From positions 1 to 9,552 of the forward strand of contig JAITBM010000072.1 in assembly GCA_031283565.1 (NCBI GenBank): a stretch of DNA of 9,552 nucleotides, in the 5' to 3' direction. This document shows positions 1 through 5,811 of the stretch, in pieces. A program made the position numbers and the translations under genes. The notes under the pieces were generated by a model. The model had not been told where the DNA came from and did not search any database. It saw only the letters and a list, made by a program, of their open reading frames with translations. How positions within the stretch are numbered: position 1 is the first letter of the stretch; each line of letters starts with the position of its first letter. Origin of the DNA: Rickettsiales bacterium (GTDB lineage: Bacteria; Pseudomonadota; Alphaproteobacteria; Rs-D84).

Positions 1-2
1 GA

Positions 3-581
3 GCGATTGTTTGGGAAGCGACTACCCCGCTGCCATTGCCGCCGACCATAAGCATTCCGAATTGCACTTATAATGTTCCGGCCACCAGCCTCAGCGCTGC
101 CACCGCATGCCTCGGTTCTAGCAGCACTTCGGGGCATTGGCAGCTGATTTCCAGCTATACCGGCGGCGTCGGAGACTACGAGATCAAAAAAGCGGGTTCG
201 GTGCCGCCCGGGATTTACCGTGTTGAATCGAACAACAGGTACGCCGAATACAGATTGGGATCGCTGATTCTGCTGACCGACAAGGTTCTGTATTACGGGC
301 ATGCTGATTTGCCACATGAAAGCACATCCAGGCTTTTTTTATCCGTCAAATATCCATTCAATGTAGGCGAGAAACGCGTCAGTAAAGAGAATTCCGTTTA
401 TGGCTGCAACTGGCAGTTCAGCGTGTCAATTTCGTGCCACGCCAAACCAACGCTATCTATATCGCTTTCCGACAACGACGGTGCGGTGGACTGGATTGCA
501 GGCCCGACTATTTCGGGGATCACGGCTGACAACACCGAAACGCCGATCGGCGCCTCCGCAATTTACAGATGGGTGGATTAG
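3..581 (+). CDS. C-terminal part of an unrecognised, probably exported protein (5' end missing)
   Basis: The frame is open to the left edge (A-I-V-W-E-A-T-T-P-L... from base 3) and ends at TAG 579-581, so about 192 residues of a longer protein are visible; the in-frame TTG at 36 is unlikely to be the true start. The visible part is rich in Ser/Thr/Gly and short hydrophobic stretches typical of beta-strand extracellular domains. It has four cysteines in two pairs (N-C-T-Y / A-C-L-G and Y-G-C-N-W / I-S-C-H-A), which would suit disulfides outside the cytoplasm. No membrane anchor, catalytic motif or repeat was recognised. Base composition and codon use look less GC-biased than leuS or nlpD, hinting at accessory origin. 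It converges on nlpD across a spacer. I do not recognise the family; envelope or secreted location is inference. Confidence 0.6.
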   Translation, partial: AIVWEATTPLPLPPTISIPNCTYNVPATSLSAATACLGSSSTSGHWQLISSYTGGVGDYEIKKAGSVPPGIYRVESNNRYAEYRLGSLILLTDKVLYYGHADLPHESTSRLFLSVKYPFNVGEKRVSKENSVYGCNWQFSVSISCHAKPTLSISLSDNDGAVDWIAGPTISGITADNTETPIGASAIYRWVD

Positions 582-607
582 CTCTGATGTGAATGTTTAG
601 AATTTCG

Positions 608-636
608 TTGACACTTTTTACAGCAATGGATATCTA
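608..636 (+). promoter_or_regulatory. Weak sigma70-like promoter candidate
   Basis: A perfect TTGACA (608-613) is followed after 17 bases by TATCTA (631-636), which matches TATAAT at only three positions. If active it would drive a short transcript through repeat copy A. There is no gene directly downstream, so this may be chance. Confidence 0.25.
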
Positions 637-650
637 GTATCGCCCCTGGC

Positions 651-710
651 TGATTTGCAAGGCAAAAAAATCTGGCTTTTATTCACATTTAGCTGCCAAA
701 AAAGCGTAGG
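651..710. repeat. Structured intergenic repeat, copy A
   Basis: The block 662-708 matches 6438-6479 (copy B): GCAAAAA, TCTG, CTTTT, then TTTAGCTG (688-695), an A-run and a G-pyrimidine-GTA ending. The part from G675 to C705 can form a hairpin with stem GCTTTT/AAAAGC and the conserved TTTAGCTG in its loop. Upstream, GATTTGC (652-658) can pair imperfectly with GCAAA...TC (662-672). The first 18 bases (651-668) also match 5571-5588 at 17 positions. It lies between convergent genes, as does copy B. Confidence 0.5.
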
Positions 711-891
711 TAACATTCGAGATATGCAAAATTACAGCGACCGCGCAATCCAAGCCGGCTGCGCGCAAGGCGCCCGGCAAAACGACCCGCGTTCTACAAT
801 ACTTCGCCCATGCTGCCTAAATTATGCTGGCGGATTTGAAGCGAAGCCTTTTTCATTCGCGCGTTTTTTAGGCGGCGCCGCATTCCCGTGC

Positions 892-1896
892 CTATTTCAG
901 CTCTTTTTTAGGATCGTATGCCTTGGAGCCTTTGCGGATTTCAAAGTGCAGCTGCGGCTCGCTTACCTTGCCGGTTTTTCCAACTGTGCCTATTTTGCCG
1001 CCGAGCGGCACCCTGTCTCCGCGCTTCACCACGAACGAATCCAAATGCGCGTACACTGTCATCCAGCCCCCGGAATGCTGCAATATCAGCAGGTTGCCCA
1101 GCCCTTTCAGCTCGTTTCCGGCATAGGCCACGATTCCGCTTTCGGCCGCCGATACTGTCGCCCCAAGATTTGCCGATATGTTTATTCCGTCGTTGCTGAG
1201 GCCGTTTTTCTTAGGGCCATAGTCGGAAATCACGCCGCCCTTTACGGGCCATGCGAACTTGCCCCCCGCGCGGGCGGGCAGGGCGGGCAGTTTCACAAAG
1301 GATTTCACCACAGGCGCGGCCTGTTTCGCCCCATCCATTCCCGACTTTGTGATTTCGGTTTTCGTCGTTATTATTTCTGCATTTTCGACTTTCAGCGTCT
1401 GGCCGATTTTTATCGGATACGGCGCGGCCAGCCCGTTCAGCAGGGCCAGCCTTTCGACGGGCATGCTGTATTTTTTCGCGATCGAATATGCGGTGTCCCC
1501 TTTGTCGACCTTGATTTCCATGGCGTCCAGGCGGAACGCCTTTTTCTCTTCGATTATCAGCATGCCATAGTCTTTCGATACGTCCGAAATAGTCTGGATT
1601 GCGGATTGCTTCGCCATGACGTAATCCCCGCTGTCCGCGTAGAGCATGTAGTCGCCGATGCTTCCGGCCCCCTGATTCGGCGTGGCGCCGTACAGCTTCG
1701 CGTCGGATTCCGGCGGCGTGCCGTAATCCAGAACCGATGCGTATTCGTAAATCTCCGTGTCCGGCTTTGCCAAAAGCGCCGGATATCGCATCGCGATGAA
1801 ATCCCCTATGGATTCGGGAAAGTCCACGATCTTTTGCCGCAGATCGCACGCCGCGGCAAGCCCGCAAAACAGCAACAGGATTTTTTTCATTTTCAT
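892..1896 (-). CDS. nlpD: NlpD-like murein hydrolase activator (LysM + degenerate M23)
   Basis: A 334-residue envelope protein, counted from the ATG at 1896. That start is chosen because M-K-M-K-K-I-L-L-L-F begins a signal peptide; in-frame starts further upstream would only add a charged leader. C17 in G-L-A-A-A-C could be a lipidation site, though Ala at -3 is atypical. Residues ~128-172 form a LysM peptidoglycan-binding domain (G-D-T-A-Y-S-I-A-K-K-Y...L-L-N-G-L). Residues ~215-334 are a LytM/M23 fold ending in L-H-F-E-I-R. The usual zinc ligands are gone: N235 and N239 replace the His and Asp of HxGxD, and Q315 replaces the first His of HLHFE. That is the pattern of NlpD/EnvC-type activators, which switch on amidases rather than cleave. 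The gene follows tatC after 37 bases, as expected for the alphaproteobacterial tat...nlpD cluster, but serS, surE and pcm are absent between them. No Shine-Dalgarno sequence is visible; a TATAAT-like box (1898-1903) abuts the start. Confidence 0.88.
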   Translation of the reverse strand: MKMKKILLLFCGLAAACDLRQKIVDFPESIGDFIAMRYPALLAKPDTEIYEYASVLDYGTPPESDAKLYGATPNQGAGSIGDYMLYADSGDYVMAKQSAIQTISDVSKDYGMLIIEEKKAFRLDAMEIKVDKGDTAYSIAKKYSMPVERLALLNGLAAPYPIKIGQTLKVENAEIITTKTEITKSGMDGAKQAAPVVKSFVKLPALPARAGGKFAWPVKGGVISDYGPKKNGLSNDGINISANLGATVSAAESGIVAYAGNELKGLGNLLILQHSGGWMTVYAHLDSFVVKRGDRVPLGGKIGTVGKTGKVSEPQLHFEIRKGSKAYDPKKELK

Positions 1897-1933
1897 AATT
1901 ATATCATATATGCGCGGCATGTGCACACAAGGC

Positions 1934-2620
1934 CTACTTCAAAAATAAAAGCGACATGGCGAACAAAAGCCAGAGCGGGGCTGCAAGCGCTATTTGCGAA
2001 ACGATGTCCGGCGGAGTGATCGCGGCGGCAAATACGAATATCCCGACCGTCGCATACCGCGCCGCCGACAATATCCGCTTCTTCGGCATTGCTCCCGCCC
2101 GGTTCAGCATCACAAGCGCCAGCGGCAGCTGGAACGACATTCCGAACGCCTTCATCATGCCGACGGAAAATTCCAGATAATTTTTCATGTCCGGCGTCAG
2201 TGCCGCCCCCGCGCTTATCGATATGAAAAACTTGAACATTGCCGGCAGCAGGACAAAATAGGCGAATGCCGCCCCCGCGCAGAACAGCAGGGGCGACGCC
2301 AGGATAATGCCGATCGCGATTTTCTTTTCTTTTTGTTTCAGCGCGGGCGCCGCATAGGCCCAAAGCTGCTGCAAAAAAAACGGAATCGCCGCGCACATCG
2401 CGAACAGTCCCGCCATGGAAAACTCCACCGACAGGCCGTCCGCCACGCCCGTCATTATCATGGCGTTTTCGCCCATCGCGTCGAGCAGGGGGGCGCTAAG
2501 AAAATCCCTCATGAGCGGCGCCGCGCTGAGCCCCGCGAAAAAGGCCGCCGCGAACGCCAGCAGGCACCAGATTATCCGCCTCCTCAATTCCCTGAAATGT
2601 CCGGCAATGGTCATTTTCAT
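1934..2620 (-). CDS. tatC: Sec-independent (twin-arginine) translocase subunit TatC
   Basis: A polytopic inner-membrane protein of 228 residues; family members are usually near 250. With TatB it forms the receptor that binds twin-arginine signal peptides of folded proteins. Visible signatures: G-H-F-R-E-L-R-R-R at the N terminus, P-F-F-L-Q-Q-L-W-A-Y-A-A-P-A-L in the first periplasmic loop/second helix region with K-Q-K-E-K following, F-G-M-S-F-Q-L-P in the middle, and A-I-T-P-P-D-I-V-S-Q near the end. About six hydrophobic segments can be traced. The family's intramembrane Glu in F-x-F-E-x-P is Gln here, a conservative change. The start ATG overlaps the tatB stop as ATGA (2617-2620), implying translational coupling. 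It shares the tatB promoter. Confidence 0.93.
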   Translation of the reverse strand: MKMTIAGHFRELRRRIIWCLLAFAAAFFAGLSAAPLMRDFLSAPLLDAMGENAMIMTGVADGLSVEFSMAGLFAMCAAIPFFLQQLWAYAAPALKQKEKKIAIGIILASPLLFCAGAAFAYFVLLPAMFKFFISISAGAALTPDMKNYLEFSVGMMKAFGMSFQLPLALVMLNRAGAMPKKRILSAARYATVGIFVFAAAITPPDIVSQIALAAPLWLLFAMSLLFLK

Positions 2621-2922
2621 TCGCTGCCGCCCCGCCTGCCCGGCTTTGCGCTGTTTCCCGCTCTGGTCCTTGATTTCAAAGGACTAGAAAATGTTTCCGT
2701 CAAATCGTCCATGGTTCTTTGGGACAGGGAATCGACCGGAGCCTGCTTTGCCATCTCGTTTTCCAGATTGTCTATTCCGTCCTGCAGGCGGGCTATCGCG
2801 TTGCGCCCCCAGCGCAGCGCCCGCGCCAGCATTCTGGCGGCGGCCGGCCAATGCTTCGCAGGCACGATCGCCATCGCGACTATCAGTATCACCAAAAATT
2901 CCGCTCCGCTTATTCCCAGCAT
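2617..2922 (-). CDS. tatB: Sec-independent translocase subunit TatB
   Basis: A 101-residue membrane-anchored protein, partner of TatC in Tat substrate recognition. The start at 2922 is chosen because M-L-G-I-S-G-A-E-F-L-V-I places Glu at position 8, as in known TatB proteins; longer in-frame starts would add a leader the family lacks. One N-terminal transmembrane helix (residues ~6-20) is followed by a basic amphipathic helix (W-P-A-A-A-R-M-L-A-R-A-L-R-W-G-R) and a charged helical stretch with E-N-E-M-A, then a disordered Lys/Arg/Gly-rich tail. The usual Gly-Pro hinge after the membrane helix is replaced by V-P-A-K-H-W-P, so the hinge glycine is missing. No tatA lies upstream; the next gene is divergent leuS. 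It could be a TatA/TatB dual-role protein, but the Glu8 and the linkage to tatC favour TatB. Confidence 0.82.
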   Translation of the reverse strand: MLGISGAEFLVILIVAMAIVPAKHWPAAARMLARALRWGRNAIARLQDGIDNLENEMAKQAPVDSLSQRTMDDLTETFSSPLKSRTRAGNSAKPGRRGGSE

Positions 2923-2938
2923 CTCGTCGCTTTTTATC

Positions 2939-2956
2939 CCGCCGGGTTTCCGGCGG
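2939..2956 (-). promoter_or_regulatory. Hairpin in the tatB 5' leader
   Basis: A perfect 7-base-pair stem (CCGCCGG/CCGGCGG) with a four-base loop lies between the predicted tatB transcription start (~2959) and its start codon (2922). No T-run follows, so it is not a terminator. It may affect mRNA stability or translation initiation; a strong Shine-Dalgarno sequence is not visible. Confidence 0.4.
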
Positions 2957-2965
2957 CCCGCCCCG

Positions 2966-2994
2966 ATTATACCACCTGGCCTTTTCATGTGCAA
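2966..2994 (-). promoter_or_regulatory. Promoter of the tatB-tatC-nlpD unit
   Basis: On the minus strand, TTGCAC (2994-2989) is followed after 17 bases by a perfect TATAAT (2971-2966). A TG one base upstream of the -10 box makes it an extended -10 promoter. Predicted start near 2959 gives a leader of about 37 bases before tatB. Confidence 0.65.
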
Positions 2995-3005
2995 TGTCCA
3001 ATGTC
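2992..3005. repeat. Tandem heptamer between the divergent promoters
   Basis: CAATGTC is repeated twice head to tail (2992-2998, 2999-3005). It overlaps the tatB -35 box and lies 14 bases from the leuS -35 box. It could be an operator half-site pair or chance. Confidence 0.35.
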
Positions 3006-3019
3006 CGGGGCTTTCTGAT

Positions 3020-3048
3020 TTGCTATGCCTTTTCCGCAATGATATAAT
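3020..3048 (+). promoter_or_regulatory. Promoter of leuS
   Basis: TTGCTA (3020-3025), a 17-base spacer and a perfect TATAAT (3043-3048). The predicted start near 3055 gives a very short leader of about 14 bases carrying AAGGCGG (3058-3064) as the ribosome binding site for the ATG at 3069. The leader is too short for a T-box or other large aminoacylation sensor. Confidence 0.65.
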
Positions 3049-3068
3049 TGCAAAAAAAAGGCGGCGAT

Positions 3069-5420
3069 ATGGACAAGATAAAAGCGCGCGAGCAAAAATG
3101 GCAAAAAAGATGGGCGCGGGAAAAATGCTTTGTTCCTAAAAACGAGGGGCCCAAGTATTACAACCTGATAGAATTCCCGTATCCGTCCGGCGCGGGGCTG
3201 CATGTCGGCCACATGCTGCCCTATACGGGCATGGACGTCATGGCGCGGTACTGGCGGAAAAAGGGATTCGATGTTCTGTATCCGATCGGATTCGATTCCA
3301 TGGGCATTTCGGCGGAGCGGTATGCCGTAAAGCGCGGGCTTCACCCCTCCGTTTCCGTAAAGGAGTCCATAAATCAGTTTCTAACGGATGTTTCCGTGAT
3401 GGGTCTGTCGATAAATCCAGATTCGATAATAGCGACTTCCGATCCGGAATTCGTGAAATGGACCCAGTGGCAGTTCATAAGATTTTTCAAAGCCGGCCTT
3501 GCTTACAAGGCGCGCAGGCCAATGAACTGGTGCCCGAACTGCAAGACCACCTTTACCAACGAAGAGCTGGAAGACGGGCGCTGCGAGCGATGCAAGGGGC
3601 CGATAGAGCAGAAAATGAAAGAGCAGTGGAATCTGCGCATAACCAAGTACGCCGACAGGCTTGTAGACGATCTTGACCTGGTGGATTATCCGGAACGGGT
3701 GAAAAGCCAGCAGATAAACTGGATAGGGCGCTCCCGCGGCGCGGAAATAGACTTCAAAATCGGCGGCGAGGTCCTGACCGTTTTCACCACCAGGCCGGAT
3801 ACCGTGTTCGGCGCGACTTTCCTGGTCCTGGCGCCCGAGCGCGTTTTGGCGGGCAAATTGCTCGGGTCCTTGAAAAACAAGGATGAAGTAGAGGCGTACA
3901 TTGCCGGGGCGGTCGCGAAAGGCAAGTTCGAGCGCTCTGATTCGGGACGGGAAAAAACCGGCGTCATATTGGACGGATTGTGTGCTGAAAATCCGTTCAG
4001 TGGCGAAAAAATGCCGGTGTTTGTCGCGGACTATGTTTTGGCGAATTACGGGTCCGGCGCGATCATGGCGGTGCCCGCGCATGACCGGCGGGATTTTGAC
4101 TTTGCGAAAAAATTCGGCCAGAAGATCATTCCGGTTGTAGATGGCGCGGGCGAGCCGTTCGAAGGCGACGGCCCGCATGTGAATTCGGGGCCGCTCGACG
4201 GGCTGGATACGGCTGAGGCTATGAAAAAGGCGCTGGAAATAGGCGCAAGATTCGCGCGGCCCGCGACGCGGTATAAATTGGAGGACTGGGGGTTTTCGCG
4301 CCAGATGTACTGGGGCGAGCCGATCCCATTGGTCTATTGCGAAAAATGCGGCTGGCAGCCGGTGCCCGATTCGGAACTGCCGGTGCTGCAGCCTTATATC
4401 AAGGATTACAGTCCGACGGAGGACGGCGAATCGCCGCTTGCGCGCGCGGCCGATTGGGTCAAAGCAAGGTGCCCGAAGTGCGGGGGCGATGCGATGCGCG
4501 AGACCGACACCATGCCGCAGTGGGCCGGCAGCAGCTGGTACTTCATGCGGTATCTCGATCCGCATAACGGCGATGAATTCTGCGAAAGCGGCAAATTGAG
4601 GAAATGGATGCCGGTAGATCATTACAACGGGGGCATGGAGCATACGACGCGGCATTTGATTTATTCGCGCTTTTGGTACAAGGCCCTTTTCGATCTGGGT
4701 TTGGCGCCCACGCCCGAGCCGTATGCGAAGCGCACCAGCAACGGCCTGATCATGGCGGCCGACGGGCGCAAAATGTCAAAATCGCTCGGCAATGTGGCGG
4801 GCAGCTCGGACGTTGTGGCGCGCGCCGGAGCCGACGCATGCCGCATGGCGATTTTATTTCTTGCGCCGTGGGAAAACAACGCCAATTGGTCCGAAGATGC
4901 CCTGACGGGGGTGCAGAGGTTTTTGAAGCGGGCGGAGGCTTTGGCGGACAATCTGGGCGATTCGGAAAGCGCCGAGCATGAAAGGCTGCGGAATCAGCTT
5001 GCGAAAGACGTTGCGGAAAGAATAGAAAATATGCAGTTCAACACCGCGATAGCGGCGATGATGGAATATCTGAACGCTTTCGGAAGCAATAAAATGCCGC
5101 GGGCCTGCTACGAGACGCTGCTTCATGCGCTGGATCCTTTCGCGCCCCATTTGGCCGAGGAATTGTGGGAGAAAATCGGGCGCGATGATTTGCTTGTTTT
5201 CGCGCCGTTTCCTATTGCGGACGAAAGCAAGCTGATGCGATCCAACGTGGCGGTGGCGGTATCGGTGAACGGCCGCCGCCGGTCCGAAATTATCGTCGAA
5301 GTCAATGAATCCAAGGACCGCGCAGAAGAGCTGGCCCGCCGGTCGGTAGAAAAATACATAACTGCGCCGGTGAAGAAAGTGATTCATGTTCCGGGCCGCA
5401 TGATAAATTTCGTGCTGTGA
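3069..5420 (+). CDS. leuS: Leucyl-tRNA synthetase (short form)
   Basis: Class I synthetase that charges tRNA-Leu in the cytoplasm. The ATG at 3069 has AAGGCGG four bases upstream; the in-frame TTG at 3048 lies within the -10 box and is not the start. Signatures: HVGH (45-48, the HIGH motif) in P-Y-P-S-G-A-G-L-H-V-G-H; a four-Cys zinc site C155/C158 and C172/C175; editing-domain motifs TTRPDT (240-245) and AHDRRD (337-342) with G-S-G-A-I-M-A-V-P; W-A-G-S-S-W-Y in the returning catalytic core; KMSKS (568-572); and a C-terminal ending in I-N-F-V-L. At 783 residues it is shorter than the ~860 of Escherichia coli. Between the segment P-E-P-Y-A-K-R-T-S-N-G and KMSKS there is almost nothing, so the leucine-specific insertion is lacking. 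That arrangement, with M-P-V-D-H-Y-N-G-G-M-E-H-T-T, recalls short LeuRS forms I associate with Patescibacteria and some other bacteria more than typical alphaproteobacterial ones. Function is firm; foreign origin is inference. Confidence 0.96.
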   Translation: MDKIKAREQKWQKRWAREKCFVPKNEGPKYYNLIEFPYPSGAGLHVGHMLPYTGMDVMARYWRKKGFDVLYPIGFDSMGISAERYAVKRGLHPSVSVKESINQFLTDVSVMGLSINPDSIIATSDPEFVKWTQWQFIRFFKAGLAYKARRPMNWCPNCKTTFTNEELEDGRCERCKGPIEQKMKEQWNLRITKYADRLVDDLDLVDYPERVKSQQINWIGRSRGAEIDFKIGGEVLTVFTTRPDTVFGATFLVLAPERVLAGKLLGSLKNKDEVEAYIAGAVAKGKFERSDSGREKTGVILDGLCAENPFSGEKMPVFVADYVLANYGSGAIMAVPAHDRRDFDFAKKFGQKIIPVVDGAGEPFEGDGPHVNSGPLDGLDTAEAMKKALEIGARFARPATRYKLEDWGFSRQMYWGEPIPLVYCEKCGWQPVPDSELPVLQPYIKDYSPTEDGESPLARAADWVKARCPKCGGDAMRETDTMPQWAGSSWYFMRYLDPHNGDEFCESGKLRKWMPVDHYNGGMEHTTRHLIYSRFWYKALFDLGLAPTPEPYAKRTSNGLIMAADGRKMSKSLGNVAGSSDVVARAGADACRMAILFLAPWENNANWSEDALTGVQRFLKRAEALADNLGDSESAEHERLRNQLAKDVAERIENMQFNTAIAAMMEYLNAFGSNKMPRACYETLLHALDPFAPHLAEELWEKIGRDDLLVFAPFPIADESKLMRSNVAVAVSVNGRRRSEIIVEVNESKDRAEELARRSVEKYITAPVKKVIHVPGRMINFVL

Positions 5421-5446
5421 TGCGGCGCTGGAATGCCGGCGCCGCA
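5421..5446 (+). terminator. Stem-loop directly after leuS
   Basis: TGCGGCGC (5421-5428) pairs with GCGCCGCA (5439-5446), and the stem continues inward through a T-G wobble and GG/CC to a four-base loop (AATG). It starts one base after the leuS stop codon. There is no T-run right behind it (CATGAATAAA follows), so it may be a 3'-end stabiliser or a Rho-linked end rather than a classic intrinsic terminator. Confidence 0.5.
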
Positions 5447-5462
5447 CATGAATAAAAAATCC

Positions 5463-5491
5463 TTGATTTATTTTCTTTGGTATGAGATAAT
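5463..5491 (+). promoter_or_regulatory. Promoter of candidate small RNA or leader
   Basis: TTGATT (5463-5468), a 17-base spacer, then GATAAT (5486-5491). This gives four of six and five of six consensus matches with ideal spacing. Transcription would begin near 5498. No convincing coding start follows before the terminator at 5592-5610. Confidence 0.55.
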
Positions 5492-5497
5492 CAAGCC

Positions 5498-5610
5498 GAG
5501 CCGCAGGGATGTGCGTTCAGGACCTTCAATAAGTCCATAGTCTAGGCGATGCTGTGAAATTTAGGCATTGTGATCTGCAAGGCAAAAAGCGGACGCCGAG
5601 CGTCTTTTTT
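5498..5610 (+). ncRNA. Candidate small RNA of about 113 nt
   Basis: A promoter (5463-5491) and an intrinsic terminator (5592-5610) bracket about 113 bases without a credible gene. Inside are a small hairpin GGAC.TT / AAGTCC around CAAT (5520-5536) and a possible GATGC/GCATT stem around 5549-5570. Near the 3' end TGATCTGCAAGGCAAAAA (5571-5588) repeats 651-668 with one change. It lacks the core sequences of SRP RNA, tmRNA and RNase P RNA and does not fold into a 6S-like rod by eye. It could instead be the early-terminated leader of the secreted-protein genes starting at 5812. Both ends are predictions. Confidence 0.4.
5592..5610 (+). terminator. Intrinsic terminator
   Basis: GACGC (5592-5596), loop CGA, GCGTC (5600-5604) and six T (5605-5610). 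A run of five A (5584-5588) lies a few bases upstream. Confidence 0.7.
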
Positions 5611-5731
5611 ATTGCCACGGGCCCCCGTATGGTCGGGGAGCCGCGATTATAAAACAGTTGCGTCGTAGCACAAGCTAAGGCGAACAAAGACCTGCGGGGT
5701 CATTCTTAGACATGATTTATTGAACTCCCCG

Positions 5732-5751
5732 ACCGCCTTTTGGCGGTTTTT
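5732..5751 (+). terminator. Intrinsic terminator upstream of the secreted-protein pair
   Basis: ACCGCC (5732-5737), a TTTT loop and GGCGGT (5742-5747), followed by further T to 5751. It is a classic terminator about 60 bases before the start codon at 5812. It either ends an upstream transcript or acts as an attenuator in the leader of those genes. Confidence 0.75.
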
Positions 5752-5758
5752 ACGCTGG

Positions 5759-5787
5759 CGGCGAGGGATCGAACTATTTCCCCGCCG
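5759..5787 (+). promoter_or_regulatory. Leader hairpin before the first secreted-protein gene
   Basis: CGGCG plus GGG (5759-5767, with A5764 bulged) pairs with CCCCGCCG (5780-5787) around a 12-base loop. It lies between the terminator ending at 5751 and the ribosome binding site AAAAGGG (5799-5804 region). It could participate in alternative folding with that terminator, but no complementary anti-terminator pairing was proven. Confidence 0.35.
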
Positions 5788-5811
5788 TCCGCCCAACCAA
5801 AAGGGAAAATC

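Larger units (their letters stand above)
582..891. other. Convergent intergenic spacer with repeat and hairpins, no gene seen
   Basis: About 310 bases between the + strand gene ending at 581 and nlpD (- strand, ending at 892). It holds a weak promoter-like pair (608-636), repeat copy A (651-710), a GC-rich imperfect hairpin at 754-778 (GCCG..GCGC / GCGC.CGGC arms) without a T-run, and a short stem GCGAA/TTCGC near 844-859 followed by GCG and six T on the + strand. No open frame with a ribosome binding site stood out, and no tRNA or known ncRNA was recognised. Confidence 0.5.

Noticed and set aside
1898..1903. TATAAT box directly before nlpD as an independent promoter
   Set aside because: There is no -35 element at 16-18 bases and the box lies two bases from the start codon; a leaderless transcript is possible but not supported.
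655..2019. Long open frame on the + strand (454 codons)
   Set aside because: It is antisense to nlpD and the end of tatC, both with clear family motifs; the translation is Arg/Phe-rich without any recognisable domain, typical of a GC-rich shadow frame.
3381..4655. Long open frame on the minus strand inside leuS (424 codons)
   Set aside because: leuS is certain from HVGH, the editing motifs and KMSKS; the opposing frame has shadow-like composition and no ribosome binding site or motif.
5448..5540. 30-codon frame M-N-K-K-S-L-I-Y-F-L-W-Y-E... after leuS
   Set aside because: It looks briefly like a membrane peptide but has no ribosome binding site, starts just after the leuS hairpin, and the predicted promoter at 5463-5491 lies inside it.
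5498..5751. Known structural RNA (SRP RNA, tmRNA, 6S RNA, RNase P RNA)
   Set aside because: The conserved core sequences of SRP, tmRNA and RNase P were not found, and no long 5'-to-3' pairing of a 6S rod could be traced by eye.
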